Of a stretch of 64,000 nt of DNA, positions 17,899 to 26,443 are shown in pieces. The first letter of the stretch is position 1. Each line of letters starts with the position of its first letter. The DNA comes from Altibacter sp. HG106. GTDB taxonomy: Bacteria; Bacteroidota; Bacteroidia; Flavobacteriales; Flavobacteriaceae. The position numbers were made by a program, and so were the translations under genes. The notes under the pieces are model-generated. The model saw nothing but the letters and a program-made list of their open reading frames with translations. It had not been told where the DNA came from and did not search any database. The stretch spans positions 124,001-188,000 of the forward strand of contig NZ_JAQQTD010000006.1 of the NCBI RefSeq assembly GCF_028561755.1, given 5' to 3'.

Positions 17899-18534
17899 AT
17901 GAAAAAACATTGTTTACTAGTTTTTGTGTTAGCCTTATTTTCCCTTACCGCCATGCAAGCTCAGGAGTTTGTATTTGGTGCCAAAGCGGGGGTAAACCTC
18001 GCGAGCCTTTCGGGTGATATCGAAGGAGATTCGAAGAGCCGTTTGGCCTTTCACCTTGGCGGTGTGGGAGAATTTAAATTTAGTGATGCCTTTGGGCTTC
18101 AAGCGGAATTGTTGTACTCCGGTACCGGAGCGAAATTTGAAGAATCAGAGAGTTTCGACGGGGAAACATTCACTGCCGAAGCCACCACACGCCTCTCCTA
18201 TTTGAGCGTACCCTTGCTTGGACGGTATCACATCAACGATAATTTCAGCCTGGAAGCCGGACCGCAGGTGAGCATTTTGATCTCTGCGGAAGAAGAATAT
18301 TCTGAAACGATAACCTTCGACGGAGAAACGGAAAGTTTTTCGGAAACCGTTGATATTTCAGACGGTTTAAATACACTGGATGTAGGATTCGCTGCTGGAG
18401 CCACCTTTACGCTTCCGCAGGGAATTTTCTTTTCTGCCCGCTATGTGGTGGGACTCACCTCCATCGATACGTTTGGGGAAGCTGATGTAAAAAACAATGT
18501 ATTTCAACTTTCAGCCGGATATCAATTTAACTAG
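17899..18534 (+). CDS. Outer-membrane beta-barrel (porin/OMP_b-brl_2 type)
   Basis: 211 residues from the ATG at 17899, where the signal peptide (LLVFVLALFSLTAMQAQ) begins; an upstream in-frame start would overlap the previous gene. The body opens with EFVFGAKAGVNLASLSGD, a standard beginning of the Bacteroidetes 8-stranded porin-family domain, and alternates strands with acidic loops up to the C-terminal strand VFQLSAGYQFN. It is co-transcribed with the TolB-like lipoprotein and followed by a terminator hairpin at 18552-18591. Confidence 0.88.
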   Translation: MKKHCLLVFVLALFSLTAMQAQEFVFGAKAGVNLASLSGDIEGDSKSRLAFHLGGVGEFKFSDAFGLQAELLYSGTGAKFEESESFDGETFTAEATTRLSYLSVPLLGRYHINDNFSLEAGPQVSILISAEEEYSETITFDGETESFSETVDISDGLNTLDVGFAAGATFTLPQGIFFSARYVVGLTSIDTFGEADVKNNVFQLSAGYQFN

Positions 18535-18551
18535 GTTCTGTGTTTGGTTAC

Positions 18552-18591
18552 AGTCCGTCATTACCCTGTTCACAGGCTATGATGGCGGACT
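18552..18591 (+). terminator. Terminator of the TolB-barrel unit
   Basis: Outer arms AGTCCG (18552-18557) and CGGACT (18586-18591) enclose an inner CCTGT/ACAGG stem; TACCTTTTTGG follows. Imperfect but extended hairpin 17 bases after the stop. Confidence 0.6.
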
Positions 18592-18676
18592 ACCTTTTTG
18601 GAAATCAACACGGCCATAATTTGTAGAAATCAAATAAAAGTCTATTTTCGCACCAATTAAAAACCAAATTTCAATT

Positions 18677-19603
18677 ATGAAAAAATTACTATTATTACTT
18701 TTTGTAGGATTAGCTGTAGTATCATGTAAAAAAGATGATGACGCTTCTCTAAGCCTGGACATGCCCACCAGCGTAGATGCTAGTAGCAGTTTCTCTCTTA
18801 AGGTAGAACTTACCTGGGGAGATGTTAGCAATGCTGAAGGATATAATATCTATCGCGCCGACGATATCTTTGAAGATCCTGAAGGGTTAGATTATGAGCT
18901 TATCGGTACTACTGATACGAATAGCTACGATGACCTTTCGGTTGAGTCTAGCAGCGCTTACTATTACCAGATTGAAGCGTTCAGCGGAAGTACCACCAGT
19001 GACCTAAGTGCACCCGTAGCGGCTTCTACTACTACCATCACTGCAGATGAAGCCTTTGACGTATTGGCTGAATATACCGGAGGTCGCCGTTACGACGCTG
19101 CGTCTGCCAACGATGTTCCAAACATCATTATTGATGTGATCAACGAACAAGCTGTTGCCGGAACTGATTTGGTATTCTTAATCGACAACACAGGTAGTAT
19201 GAGTGATGACATCGCGCAGGTGAAAGCTGCCTTGACCGATATCATCTCTAACTTACCTCCAAACAACCGATTGGCGATGGCGGTTTATAACGACGCCAAC
19301 GAAGATCCTGACGGATGGTACGAGTGGTTCGATCTTACCGAAGATTACTCACAAGCCCAGATGTTCTTAGATGACATTAGCGTGTATGGAGGAGGAGATT
19401 TCCCGGAGTCTGTTTATGATGGAATTTACAATACTGTAGATTTCCTTAGCTGGGGTTCTGACACCAAGCGTATGATGCTCGTAATTGGTGATGCACCGCC
19501 ACTCGAGGGCTCATTGACGGTACGCACCCTTTCAGAAGTGGTAGATATTTGTAACGACATGGACGTTGTGGCAAACCTTTACCCAATCTTGATCAACGAC
19601 TAA
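18677..19603 (+). CDS. Lipoprotein with fibronectin-III-like and von Willebrand A domains
   Basis: 308 residues. Lipobox AVVSC (acylated Cys17), then an FnIII-like domain (~30-115, VELTWGDVSNAEGYNIYRAD) and a vWA domain from ~150 with the metal-site motif FLIDNTGSMSDD (D-x-T-x-S variant of DxSxS) and a second acidic site GGGDFPES. vWA domains bind protein ligands through a metal; a surface or periplasmic adhesion role is plausible but unproven. It has its own AT-rich upstream region after the terminator at 18552-18591 and no copy of the 7-2-7 operator, so its link to the regulon is by position only. Confidence 0.85.
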   Translation: MKKLLLLLFVGLAVVSCKKDDDASLSLDMPTSVDASSSFSLKVELTWGDVSNAEGYNIYRADDIFEDPEGLDYELIGTTDTNSYDDLSVESSSAYYYQIEAFSGSTTSDLSAPVAASTTTITADEAFDVLAEYTGGRRYDAASANDVPNIIIDVINEQAVAGTDLVFLIDNTGSMSDDIAQVKAALTDIISNLPPNNRLAMAVYNDANEDPDGWYEWFDLTEDYSQAQMFLDDISVYGGGDFPESVYDGIYNTVDFLSWGSDTKRMMLVIGDAPPLEGSLTVRTLSEVVDICNDMDVVANLYPILIND

Positions 19604-19628
19604 GCGATTTTTTAATCATCATAAAAAA

Positions 19629-19650
19629 ACCCATCAGCGTGCTGATGGGT
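19629..19650. terminator. Bidirectional terminator
   Basis: ACCCATCAGC / GCTGATGGGT, an almost perfect palindrome with an A run on the left and TTTTTT on the right. It serves the vWA gene (+) and the M49 peptidase gene (-), which converge here. Confidence 0.88.
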
Positions 19651-19675
19651 TTTTTACGTTTAACTAGTTTCACGT

Positions 19676-21715
19676 CTATTCATCTGCGGTAAGATTGCTG
19701 TAGGCTTCGCTGTATCGCAACATTTGTGATTCGAAGCTTTCCGGTTGTTCGATGGTGAATCCAGTGATCTCACCGGCATCGTTCATGGTTGGAACAATAT
19801 CAGGGTTTACGAAGCCACCATACGGCGCCGTCTTAAACTGACTATTGCGCTCCAATACTTCTTCGTGAATGGTACGATTTACTTTCACACCATAATCTTC
19901 CACCAGGGCTTTGGCTGCTTCATAGTCGCCTTCGGAAGTAATTCGCTGGGTCTCACGCAACAATTCTCCAAATAAGGCACGTAGTTTCTGGTAATCCTTA
20001 ATATCATAATAGGTTTTGCCATCACGCGTCGCTTTTTCGATCACGTTTTCTTCCTGGCCTTTTTCGAATACCCAGGCACTCACCCATTGACGGTTCCGCA
20101 TATGCGCTTCTTCTACGTCTTTTCCTAGTTCTAATCGAACTAACTGTGTGATCAACCCATTGCGGATATATCCATCATAGGCTGCTTTCCCAGTACCTTC
20201 CCAATCTTCTACCAAGCCTAATTCCTCAAGTTTTGGGTCCATTAAGTAGTACAATCCAAATAGATCGGCACGTCCCTCTTCAATAGTCGACTTGTAACTC
20301 TTAAGCGTTTCTTTGGGTGTCCCCACGCCTTCATTGATCTTTCCGGAGGCATGCCCTACCACTTCGTGAAGCGCTGTATGTAACTTGCTGGCATTCTTTC
20401 CATATTTTTCCTGTAGCTCAATTTCTTCGGCATCGTGGGCGAATTCTTTTAAACGTCCGCTTCCACCGGCATTGTTGTACGAGTTGATGATATTTCCGAG
20501 GGAAACCGACTTACTTCCGTGCTTTTGGCGAATCCAGTTGTTGTTGGGTAGATTTACACCAATAGGCGTGCTAGGTGAGGCATCTCCCGCTTCCCCGGCA
20601 ACGATTACCGTTTTATACGATACGCCGGTCACATTTTCCTTTTTGTGTTCGGCCATCAACGGACTATTATCTTCGAACCACTGTGCTTCTTTCGACAATA
20701 CGTCCATTTTCTTTGACATATCGAAATCTTTGATCTCAACAATGGTTTCGTAAGAACCTTTATACCCTTTTGGATCGTTATACACTTCAATGAAGCCGTT
20801 GATCCAGTCGATATCACCTTCGGTGGCATTGACCCATGCCACCGCGTAGTCATCCCAGGTATCCAAACTTCCCGTTTTGTAATATTCGATTAGAAGTCCC
20901 AACGCCTTGGCCTGGTTCTCATTTTCGGCTACTCCTTTGGCTTTTTCTAACCACTCGATGATACGATCGATCGCGGCCCCGTAACGACCTCCACTTTTGT
21001 AAACTTGCTCTACAAGGGTACCGTTTTCTTTTACTAAGCGAGAATTTAAACCCACTTCAATGGGTTCATCAGCATTTACTTCAATCGCTCCATAGAACGC
21101 CTCAACATCGGCCGTTGTGACATCGGGGCCGTAAAAGTTAATGGCGCTCGCCAATACAATATCTGCGTCTTTGTTTAGGTTTACTTTTTTGGCATCCTCC
21201 CCGTTGAAGATCACTTCTAGCGCTTCTCCTTCAAGCGTCGAGTTGGTTTCCGTTAGCAATTCCTGTAGGTATTCTTTAGAGAATTCAGGTTTGATCTTAT
21301 CGTTGCTATAGTGATGGTGGATTCCGTTGGAAAACCATACCCGTTTAAGATAAGTTTCAAACTGTTTCCAATTTTCGGAGTTTTTATCTCCAGAATAAGT
21401 AGTATAGATGTTCTCGAGCGCCTTTCGGATCTTGAGGTTGTGGCGATAATTCTGATCCCACATAATATCACGTCCTTCGAGTCCGGCTTGCGTGAGGTAA
21501 TAGACCAACTTTTGCTTGTCGAGGCTTAGATCTTCCCAGCCCGGAATTTGATAGCGAAGAATTTTAACGTCAGCAAATTGATCGATCTGATATTCAAACG
21601 TATCTGAAGTCTCTGCAACCGCTACCTCTGCAGGCGCGACTTCTTTCTTGTCGTTATCACAAGAAAACAACAACACAGCACACAAGGTACAGGTTGTCCA
21701 AAATATTCTTTTCAT
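19676..21715 (-). CDS. M49-family (dipeptidyl-peptidase III-like) zinc metallopeptidase lipoprotein
   Basis: 679 residues from 21715; this start gives a lipoprotein signal (CAVLLFSC, acylated Cys19), whereas the more upstream in-frame ATG at 21826 adds unsupported sequence. The zinc motif is LHEVVGHASGK around residue 450 (HExxxH as in DPP III) and the third ligand lies in EEGRADLFGLYYL, equivalent to EECRAE of M49. DPP III is usually a cytosolic dipeptidase; the flavobacterial version here is exported and lipid-anchored. It is a single-gene unit, divergent from the SRPBCC gene. Confidence 0.88.
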   Translation of the reverse strand: MKRIFWTTCTLCAVLLFSCDNDKKEVAPAEVAVAETSDTFEYQIDQFADVKILRYQIPGWEDLSLDKQKLVYYLTQAGLEGRDIMWDQNYRHNLKIRKALENIYTTYSGDKNSENWKQFETYLKRVWFSNGIHHHYSNDKIKPEFSKEYLQELLTETNSTLEGEALEVIFNGEDAKKVNLNKDADIVLASAINFYGPDVTTADVEAFYGAIEVNADEPIEVGLNSRLVKENGTLVEQVYKSGGRYGAAIDRIIEWLEKAKGVAENENQAKALGLLIEYYKTGSLDTWDDYAVAWVNATEGDIDWINGFIEVYNDPKGYKGSYETIVEIKDFDMSKKMDVLSKEAQWFEDNSPLMAEHKKENVTGVSYKTVIVAGEAGDASPSTPIGVNLPNNNWIRQKHGSKSVSLGNIINSYNNAGGSGRLKEFAHDAEEIELQEKYGKNASKLHTALHEVVGHASGKINEGVGTPKETLKSYKSTIEEGRADLFGLYYLMDPKLEELGLVEDWEGTGKAAYDGYIRNGLITQLVRLELGKDVEEAHMRNRQWVSAWVFEKGQEENVIEKATRDGKTYYDIKDYQKLRALFGELLRETQRITSEGDYEAAKALVEDYGVKVNRTIHEEVLERNSQFKTAPYGGFVNPDIVPTMNDAGEITGFTIEQPESFESQMLRYSEAYSNLTADE

Positions 21716-21831
21716 TGTTTTGTGGTTTTGGTTTCCCACAAATGTAGCAATTTCCTTGCTTCTGGCGCAGCTAACCTGCAGCATCAAAGAGAATTTGATT
21801 ATCTTAGCTGTATCGACTAAACACACCCATC

Positions 21832-22884
21832 ATGAAAGTAATCAAATACCTATTATTACTACTGCTCATTGTTATTATTGGCGGCGCTATTTACTTTGGA
21901 ACCCAAGACGGAACCTACGATGTAGCGGTTTCTAAGAATATGAACGCACCAGCAGAAGTGATTTATAACAATGTAAAAGATTACAAGAACTGGGAGGCGT
22001 GGGGGCCTTGGATGAAGACCGATGAAACCATGGAAATCTCCTATGCCGAAAAAACTTCAGGTGAAGGCGGTTCCTATTCTTGGACAGCAGATGAGGCCGG
22101 AGACGGAAGCATGAAAACGGTAAAGGTCATTCCGAATAAAGAGATCGATCAGAAGATCACCTTCAACACACCGCTAGGAGATAGCGAGAGCGATGTTTAC
22201 TGGCGTTTTAATGAAAATGCCGAAGGTGGCACCGAAGTAGTTTGGGGAATGAGAGGCGAACAATCTCTCATGGAAAAAGCCTATATGGCTTTTCAGGAGG
22301 AAGATTTTGAAACCACCTTGAAAGGGATGTTTCAGCAAGGTCTTGACAGTTTGAACCAGGTGGTAATGAAGGAATTAGAAACCTATTCGGTGAACGTGAA
22401 TGGTATTACACGCTATGGCGGAGGCTACTATATGTACATGACTACCGCAGCCAAGCAGAGTGAACTTTCCGAAAAAATGGGAGTAATGTACGGGCAGATC
22501 ATGTCGTTCATGCAAGACAATAATATTCAAATGTCGGGCATGCCGTTTACGATCTACAACGAAATGGACGAAGCTACCGGGAGCTTTATCTTTTCCGCGG
22601 CTATCCCGGTGAAAGAACGCATTATCACACCTCAGGGAAGTGCCGTGCAAACAGGCTTTATGGAACCTACTCAGGCGGTGAAAACAGTGCTCAAAGGAAA
22701 TTATAACAATCTCGATAAAGCCTACGCCGAGGCCGAGGCCTATATTGAAAAGAACAATCTAAACCGCGATCCCGCCACGCCCATGTTCGAAATTTATGCG
22801 AATGATCCTGGAGAATTTCCAAATCCAGCCGACTGGCTCACCGAGATCTACATTCCGATCATTCCGCAAAGTCCCGCTAATTAA
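21832..22884 (+). CDS. Membrane-anchored SRPBCC + GyrI-like double ligand-binding protein
   Basis: 350 residues. One N-terminal membrane helix (5-22), an SRPBCC (START-like) domain at ~28-175 (VSKNMNAPAEVIYNNVKDYKNWEAWGPW, TEVVWGMRGE), and a C-terminal GyrI/BmrR-type effector-binding domain ~190-345 (GGYYMYMTTAAKQSELSEKMG ... LTEIYIPI). Both folds bind hydrophobic or cationic small molecules, so this looks like an envelope-anchored binder. The last base of its stop is shared with the crcB start (TAATG). Confidence 0.85.
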   Translation: MKVIKYLLLLLLIVIIGGAIYFGTQDGTYDVAVSKNMNAPAEVIYNNVKDYKNWEAWGPWMKTDETMEISYAEKTSGEGGSYSWTADEAGDGSMKTVKVIPNKEIDQKITFNTPLGDSESDVYWRFNENAEGGTEVVWGMRGEQSLMEKAYMAFQEEDFETTLKGMFQQGLDSLNQVVMKELETYSVNVNGITRYGGGYYMYMTTAAKQSELSEKMGVMYGQIMSFMQDNNIQMSGMPFTIYNEMDEATGSFIFSAAIPVKERIITPQGSAVQTGFMEPTQAVKTVLKGNYNNLDKAYAEAEAYIEKNNLNRDPATPMFEIYANDPGEFPNPADWLTEIYIPIIPQSPAN

Positions 22885-23255
22885 TGAAAGCCCTGTGGCT
22901 GGTTTTCTTGGGAGGAGGTTTAGGCAGCACCCTGCGCTACCTATTGGGACTCTACCTCAATAGCAGCGAAAACGGGCTCCCCTACGGAACCTTTATTGCC
23001 AACATTTTAGGGAGCTTGCTGATTGGGATCATTTTGGGGTTGGCCGCCAAGTATACGCGTATCTCACAACACATGTTATTGCTCGCTGCTACTGGCTTCT
23101 GTGGTGGATTTACCACCTTTTCCACCTTTGCATACGAGAACCATGTTTTTTTAAAGTCGGGAGATATGGCCTCGTTTGCTTTGTATACGATGTTAAGTTT
23201 TGTACTTGGCTTCGGTGCCGTATTTTTGGGAATTTGGCTCACCCGCTTTTTTTAA
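22884..23255 (+). CDS. crcB: Fluoride channel CrcB/Fluc
   Basis: 123 residues with four membrane helices. Family motifs visible: GGGLGSTLRYLLG at the start, GTFIANILGSLLIG (with the conserved Asn) and the break-helix motif GFCGGFTTFSTFAYE containing the fluoride-lining Phe box and the Na+ site. It exports F- from the cytoplasm. Its start overlaps the preceding stop by one base, so it is expressed from the upstream gene's promoter; there is no room for a fluoride riboswitch directly in front of it. Confidence 0.95.
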   Translation: MKALWLVFLGGGLGSTLRYLLGLYLNSSENGLPYGTFIANILGSLLIGIILGLAAKYTRISQHMLLLAATGFCGGFTTFSTFAYENHVFLKSGDMASFALYTMLSFVLGFGAVFLGIWLTRFF

Positions 23256-23263
23256 TATTTTTG
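23256..23263 (+). promoter_or_regulatory. Probable -7 box of the 23279 gene
   Basis: TATTTTTG, a perfect TAnnTTTG match, starting immediately after the crcB stop and 15 bases before the next ATG. It implies a very short leader. Confidence 0.5.
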
Positions 23264-23278
23264 CGGAAAACACTCGCT

Positions 23279-23917
23279 ATGACCTCATCTAACTTCCTCA
23301 GATGTTGCCTGTTTTCCTTACTCCTTATCGGATTCCAAAGCAAGGCGCAACGCATCGAAATTGACAAAGAAAAGTTACAGTTTCTTCAAACTGAAGACAC
23401 CATCAATGTCGTTTTCACCTATCAGGACCTGCACGTACAACTGCCCGAGTTTACGGAAGCCGATTTTTTGGCCGACAAACAGCAACGAATGTCCACTGTC
23501 CATAATTCCGAAGAGATTGAGGATTGGATGACACAATACCAGGACGCCAAACAGCAACTCTGGCCAAACGAACTTTTAGCTATTCTCAATGAACGTGTCA
23601 AAGACTATAAGAATGGACCTGTTTTTATGCGCAATGCGCCAAAGGCAGCCTACACCCTTACCATCAACACGTATTGGTTGTATTTTGGCTACAATGTGGT
23701 CATTAAGAAAGAACCGGCCCAGGCGAGTATGACCCTAAATTTTCACCCCACCAACTACCCCTTAAGCACCAAATATAAAACAACCCTACGACGCGCCATG
23801 GGTTTGAACGATGATGCCTATAATTTTGAGGGATGGGAAGAGATGCGAAGAATGGGCGAAGCGTATGAACGGGCTGGCTATAAACTGGCAAAGGCATTAA
23901 AACGCGTAGTCGATTAA
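23279..23917 (+). CDS. Secreted protein of unknown function
   Basis: 212 residues from the ATG at 23279, which puts a signal peptide (CCLFSLLLIGFQSKAQ) at the N-terminus; the more upstream start overlaps crcB. Charged, mostly helical N-terminal half (IEIDKEKLQFLQTEDTINVVFTYQDL, then KQQRMSTVHNSEEIEDWM) and a C-terminal half with YTLTINTYWLYFGYNVVIKKEPAQASMTLNF. This may correspond to uncharacterised flavobacterial exported proteins; I recognise no catalytic motif. Confidence 0.75.
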   Translation: MTSSNFLRCCLFSLLLIGFQSKAQRIEIDKEKLQFLQTEDTINVVFTYQDLHVQLPEFTEADFLADKQQRMSTVHNSEEIEDWMTQYQDAKQQLWPNELLAILNERVKDYKNGPVFMRNAPKAAYTLTINTYWLYFGYNVVIKKEPAQASMTLNFHPTNYPLSTKYKTTLRRAMGLNDDAYNFEGWEEMRRMGEAYERAGYKLAKALKRVVD

Positions 23918-23949
23918 GTTACTCGCGTCGAACCTATTACTTTTTACCC

Positions 23950-23957
23950 TATCTTTA
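23950..23957 (+). promoter_or_regulatory. Probable -7 box of the attenuated MFS operon
   Basis: TATCTTTA (TAnnTTTA type) 18 bases upstream of the leader ATG at 23976. It places transcription start a few bases before the leader peptide, which is what a leader-controlled attenuator needs. Confidence 0.5.
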
Positions 23958-23975
23958 TTCCATAATTAGACGATC

Positions 23976-24047
23976 ATGAAAACAAACACTATTTGTATCA
24001 CCCTTCAGCAAGTCACCCAAACTGGGTTGCCATGGTGGTATAGGTAG
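23976..24047 (+). CDS. Leader peptide with tandem Trp codons (putative attenuator peptide)
   Basis: A 23-residue open frame: MKTNTICITLQQ, VTQTGLP, then WWYR and stop. The two adjacent Trp codons TGG TGG are at 24033-24038, followed by Tyr. A short peptide ending in a run of one rare amino acid, placed between a promoter and an intrinsic terminator (24076-24109) ahead of a structural gene, is the classical layout of ribosome-mediated attenuation, as in trp leaders. The peptide has no other apparent role. The coding frame and codons are seen directly; regulation by tryptophanyl-tRNA is inference. Confidence 0.7.
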   Translation: MKTNTICITLQQVTQTGLPWWYR

Positions 24048-24052
24048 GATTA

Positions 24053-24109
24053 TTAAGGTGCTAACAGCCTTAAAGAAACGTCCGGCCGCCACGCCGGACG
24101 TTTTTTTTT
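24053..24109 (+). terminator. Attenuator: pause-type hairpin plus intrinsic terminator in the leader
   Basis: TTAAGG / CCTTAA (24053-24058 / 24068-24073) precedes a strong GC-rich terminator with arms AAACGTCCGGC (24076-24086) and GCCGGACGTTT (24093-24103), loop CGCCAC and a T9 tract, ending 12 bases before the MFS start. The loop bases CCGCCA can pair with the tandem Trp codons UGGUGG (one G-U pair). A full antiterminator was not found by eye. Confidence 0.75.
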
Positions 24110-24121
24110 AAACCAACCCAT

Positions 24122-25345
24122 ATGAAGAAGCTTTATCGCAATTACATTCAAAATTTTCAAGGCCTATCGAAAGAGATCTGGTTTTTATCGTTAGTTACGT
24201 TTATTAATCGTGCCGGCGCCATGGTCATTCCCTTCCTGTCGTTATATTTAGTAAACGACAAAGGGTTTTCGTTGCCGGAAGTGGGCTGGATCATGACGTG
24301 TTTCGGACTGGGGTCAATTTTCGGAACGCTGCTTGGAGGAACGCTTACCGACCGATTTGGCTTTTACATAGTAATCGTTGCCAGTTTGTTCTTTGGGGGA
24401 ATTGCATTCGTCTTAGTAGGATTTTTACAAAGCTTTTTTGCGATCTGCCTTGGGATCTTCTTGCTGATATTTATAGCGGATGCCTATCGGCCGGCTATTT
24501 TTGTTGCCTGCGAAGCCTACAGCAAACCGGGCAATGTGACCAGAGCCATTGCCCTTCTAAGGCTGGCCATCAATCTCGGCTTCTCTATCGGTCCGTTGAT
24601 GGGTGGAATTATCATTACAAGTCTAAGTTATGGTAGTTTGTTCTGGATCGATGGAATTAGCTGTGTGATCGCGGCCGTGATGCTATTTATGATGCTTCGA
24701 CCCAAAAAGATCGATGCAACCGAACAGGAGGCAGTTCGCATTAAACAGGGCCGTCCTCCGCTCAAAAATGGAGTGTTCGTGCTATTGCTGATCATCATGG
24801 TAACGCAAAGCATTGTATTTGTGCAATATTTTTCGGTCGTTCCACTCTATTATGAAAAGGCGCATTTTCTTACTCCAGACCTTATTGGTTGGTTGCTGTT
24901 CCTGAATGGTGCGATGATCGTAATTTTTGAAATGCCTCTTATCGGCTGGTTAGAACGAAAAAAAATTTCCAAATCAATCGCCACCCTCTGGGGGGTGTTG
25001 TTGCTGGCGGCCAGTCTTTTTATTCTGAATGTAACGCCTTGGAGCGGTATTCTTATTTTCGGAATGCTCTTAATGACCTTAGGCGAAATGATCGGATCTC
25101 CTTTTTCGAGTGCGCTCGCATTAGAAATGGCACCTAAGGGAAGAAAAGGAAATTATATGGCGTACTTTAGCATGACCTTTTCGGTATCACACCTGGTAGG
25201 ACACAATACGGGTATGAATTTGGTCGATACCTGGGGGTTTGAATATACCTGGTACGCCATGTCAGGTTTTTTAGTACTCATTGCCGTACTAACTTTAGGC
25301 CTATACCGCCAATTGAAAAATTCTCCAACCTATGAAAGCACTTAA
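24122..25345 (+). CDS. MFS transporter under a Trp-codon leader
   Basis: 407 residues with about 12 membrane helices. The MFS motif A appears between helices 2 and 3 as GGTLTDRFGFYI, and motif-like repeats recur in the second half (GWLERKKISKSIA). It resembles DHA1-type drug/proton antiporters of the MdtH group, which also includes exporters of amino acids and metabolites. The upstream leader with tandem Trp codons hints that its expression follows aromatic amino-acid supply. The following gene overlaps its 3' end by 14 bases and is co-transcribed. Confidence 0.85.
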   Translation: MKKLYRNYIQNFQGLSKEIWFLSLVTFINRAGAMVIPFLSLYLVNDKGFSLPEVGWIMTCFGLGSIFGTLLGGTLTDRFGFYIVIVASLFFGGIAFVLVGFLQSFFAICLGIFLLIFIADAYRPAIFVACEAYSKPGNVTRAIALLRLAINLGFSIGPLMGGIIITSLSYGSLFWIDGISCVIAAVMLFMMLRPKKIDATEQEAVRIKQGRPPLKNGVFVLLLIIMVTQSIVFVQYFSVVPLYYEKAHFLTPDLIGWLLFLNGAMIVIFEMPLIGWLERKKISKSIATLWGVLLLAASLFILNVTPWSGILIFGMLLMTLGEMIGSPFSSALALEMAPKGRKGNYMAYFSMTFSVSHLVGHNTGMNLVDTWGFEYTWYAMSGFLVLIAVLTLGLYRQLKNSPTYEST

Positions 25346-26120
25346 ATGGATCTGGCTTCTTAGCCTCGTAGTACTGAGCTTCGGAAGTACTTCCTGCCAA
25401 CACAAGAATGTTGAGACAAAGAAAAATACTGTTTCGGAAGCAACACAAGATAGCACGCAACGTATTCCGAAGAAGCGCTATGACAGCACGCACTATCAGG
25501 TTGCTTTTTTACTTATGGACGGCGTTTACAATACTGAACTTACAGCGCCTTACGACATTTTTCAGCACACAAAGTTTAGAGAAGGGATTAAGCCAATGGA
25601 CGTTTTTACCGTGGCAAACACGCTGAAACCCATCACTTCCTTTGAGGGCTTACGCCTACTCCCAGACTATAATTATCGGTTGGATTCGTTGCCTCCCATA
25701 GATATTCTGGTAGTTCCCAGTGCCGAACATCACTTGGATGCTGATTTGGAGGATGATGAAATGCTTAATTTCGTGAAGAAGATTGCGGAAGAAGCCGCAT
25801 TTATTACTTCTCATTGTGATGGTGCCTTTGTTTTGGCACAAGCCGGACTTTTGGAGGGTCGTGTTGCGACTACCTTTCCAACTGACACGGCGCTGATGCA
25901 ACAAAAATTCCCGAACGTAGACGTTCGGGAAGAAGTGTTGTGGGTGCATGACGGGAAATTCATTACTTCCGCCGGAGGCGCGAGGAGCTTTGAAGCGGCC
26001 TTGTATCTCTGTGAGTTTCTCTACGGAAAAGAGATCGCACGCTCTTTAGCTAGCGGACTCGTCATCGATTGGGACGTGGACGATTATCCTCATCTCGTTA
26101 TTGGTTCACCTTCACTTTAG
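25332..26120 (+). CDS. DJ-1/PfpI-family lipoprotein
   Basis: 262 residues with lipoprotein signal (LSFGSTSC, acylated Cys22). The DJ-1/PfpI domain spans ~55-250: VAFLLMDGVYNTELTAPYDIF, the acidic residue near the active site in this strand, and the nucleophile-elbow cysteine in ITSHCDGAFVLAQAGLL. It resembles the AraC-associated GlxA/isonitrile-hydratase subgroup but lacks a helix-turn-helix and is exported, which is unusual for a DJ-1 protein. It overlaps the MFS gene by 14 bases, so both lie behind the same attenuator. Confidence 0.85.
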   Translation: MKALKWIWLLSLVVLSFGSTSCQHKNVETKKNTVSEATQDSTQRIPKKRYDSTHYQVAFLLMDGVYNTELTAPYDIFQHTKFREGIKPMDVFTVANTLKPITSFEGLRLLPDYNYRLDSLPPIDILVVPSAEHHLDADLEDDEMLNFVKKIAEEAAFITSHCDGAFVLAQAGLLEGRVATTFPTDTALMQQKFPNVDVREEVLWVHDGKFITSAGGARSFEAALYLCEFLYGKEIARSLASGLVIDWDVDDYPHLVIGSPSL

Positions 26121-26334
26121 AAGGTTTTACCTTTAATTCTTTTTCTGATTGTATAACTTTTCTACGCTTTCGACGCGACAGAATAACGGCGTCTAAACAC
26201 GAGATAAAAAGTCCGATAAACGAAATGAGAAACGCAAATCGAACAAAAGTTATTCCCGTATACTCGTATGAAGAGAATCCGGCAATCGCTAAAAATATGG
26301 TCGTCATCAAGAGGGTAAAGGTGAATCGTTTCAT
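26098..26334 (-). CDS. Small membrane protein, hypothetical
   Basis: 78 residues: two hydrophobic segments (~5-22 and ~30-50) followed by a basic tail (RRKRRKVIQSEKELKVKPSKVKV). The charge pattern puts the tail in the cytoplasm. Its 3' end overlaps the convergent DJ-1 gene by 23 bases. Nothing else explains this stretch and membrane character argues for a real gene, but it could also be a chance frame. Not recognised. Confidence 0.5.
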   Translation of the reverse strand: MKRFTFTLLMTTIFLAIAGFSSYEYTGITFVRFAFLISFIGLFISCLDAVILSRRKRRKVIQSEKELKVKPSKVKVNQ

Positions 26335-26443
26335 GGTTCAATTGTTTTTTTCGTTACCCCAATATAGCTTCAGAAAAATCGTTGTTCCGCTAAGGAATTC
26401 TTAATTACCACAAGTTTAACGGAAGTTAATAGTTTTTAAGAAA

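Noticed and set aside
22700-22883. Fluoride riboswitch for crcB
   Set aside because: The upstream region is coding sequence of the SRPBCC gene, whose stop overlaps the crcB start.
23918-24121. The hairpin at 24076-24109 as terminator of the 23279 gene
   Set aside because: A -7 box and a Trp-rich open frame lie between that gene and the hairpin, so it better fits an attenuator of the MFS gene.
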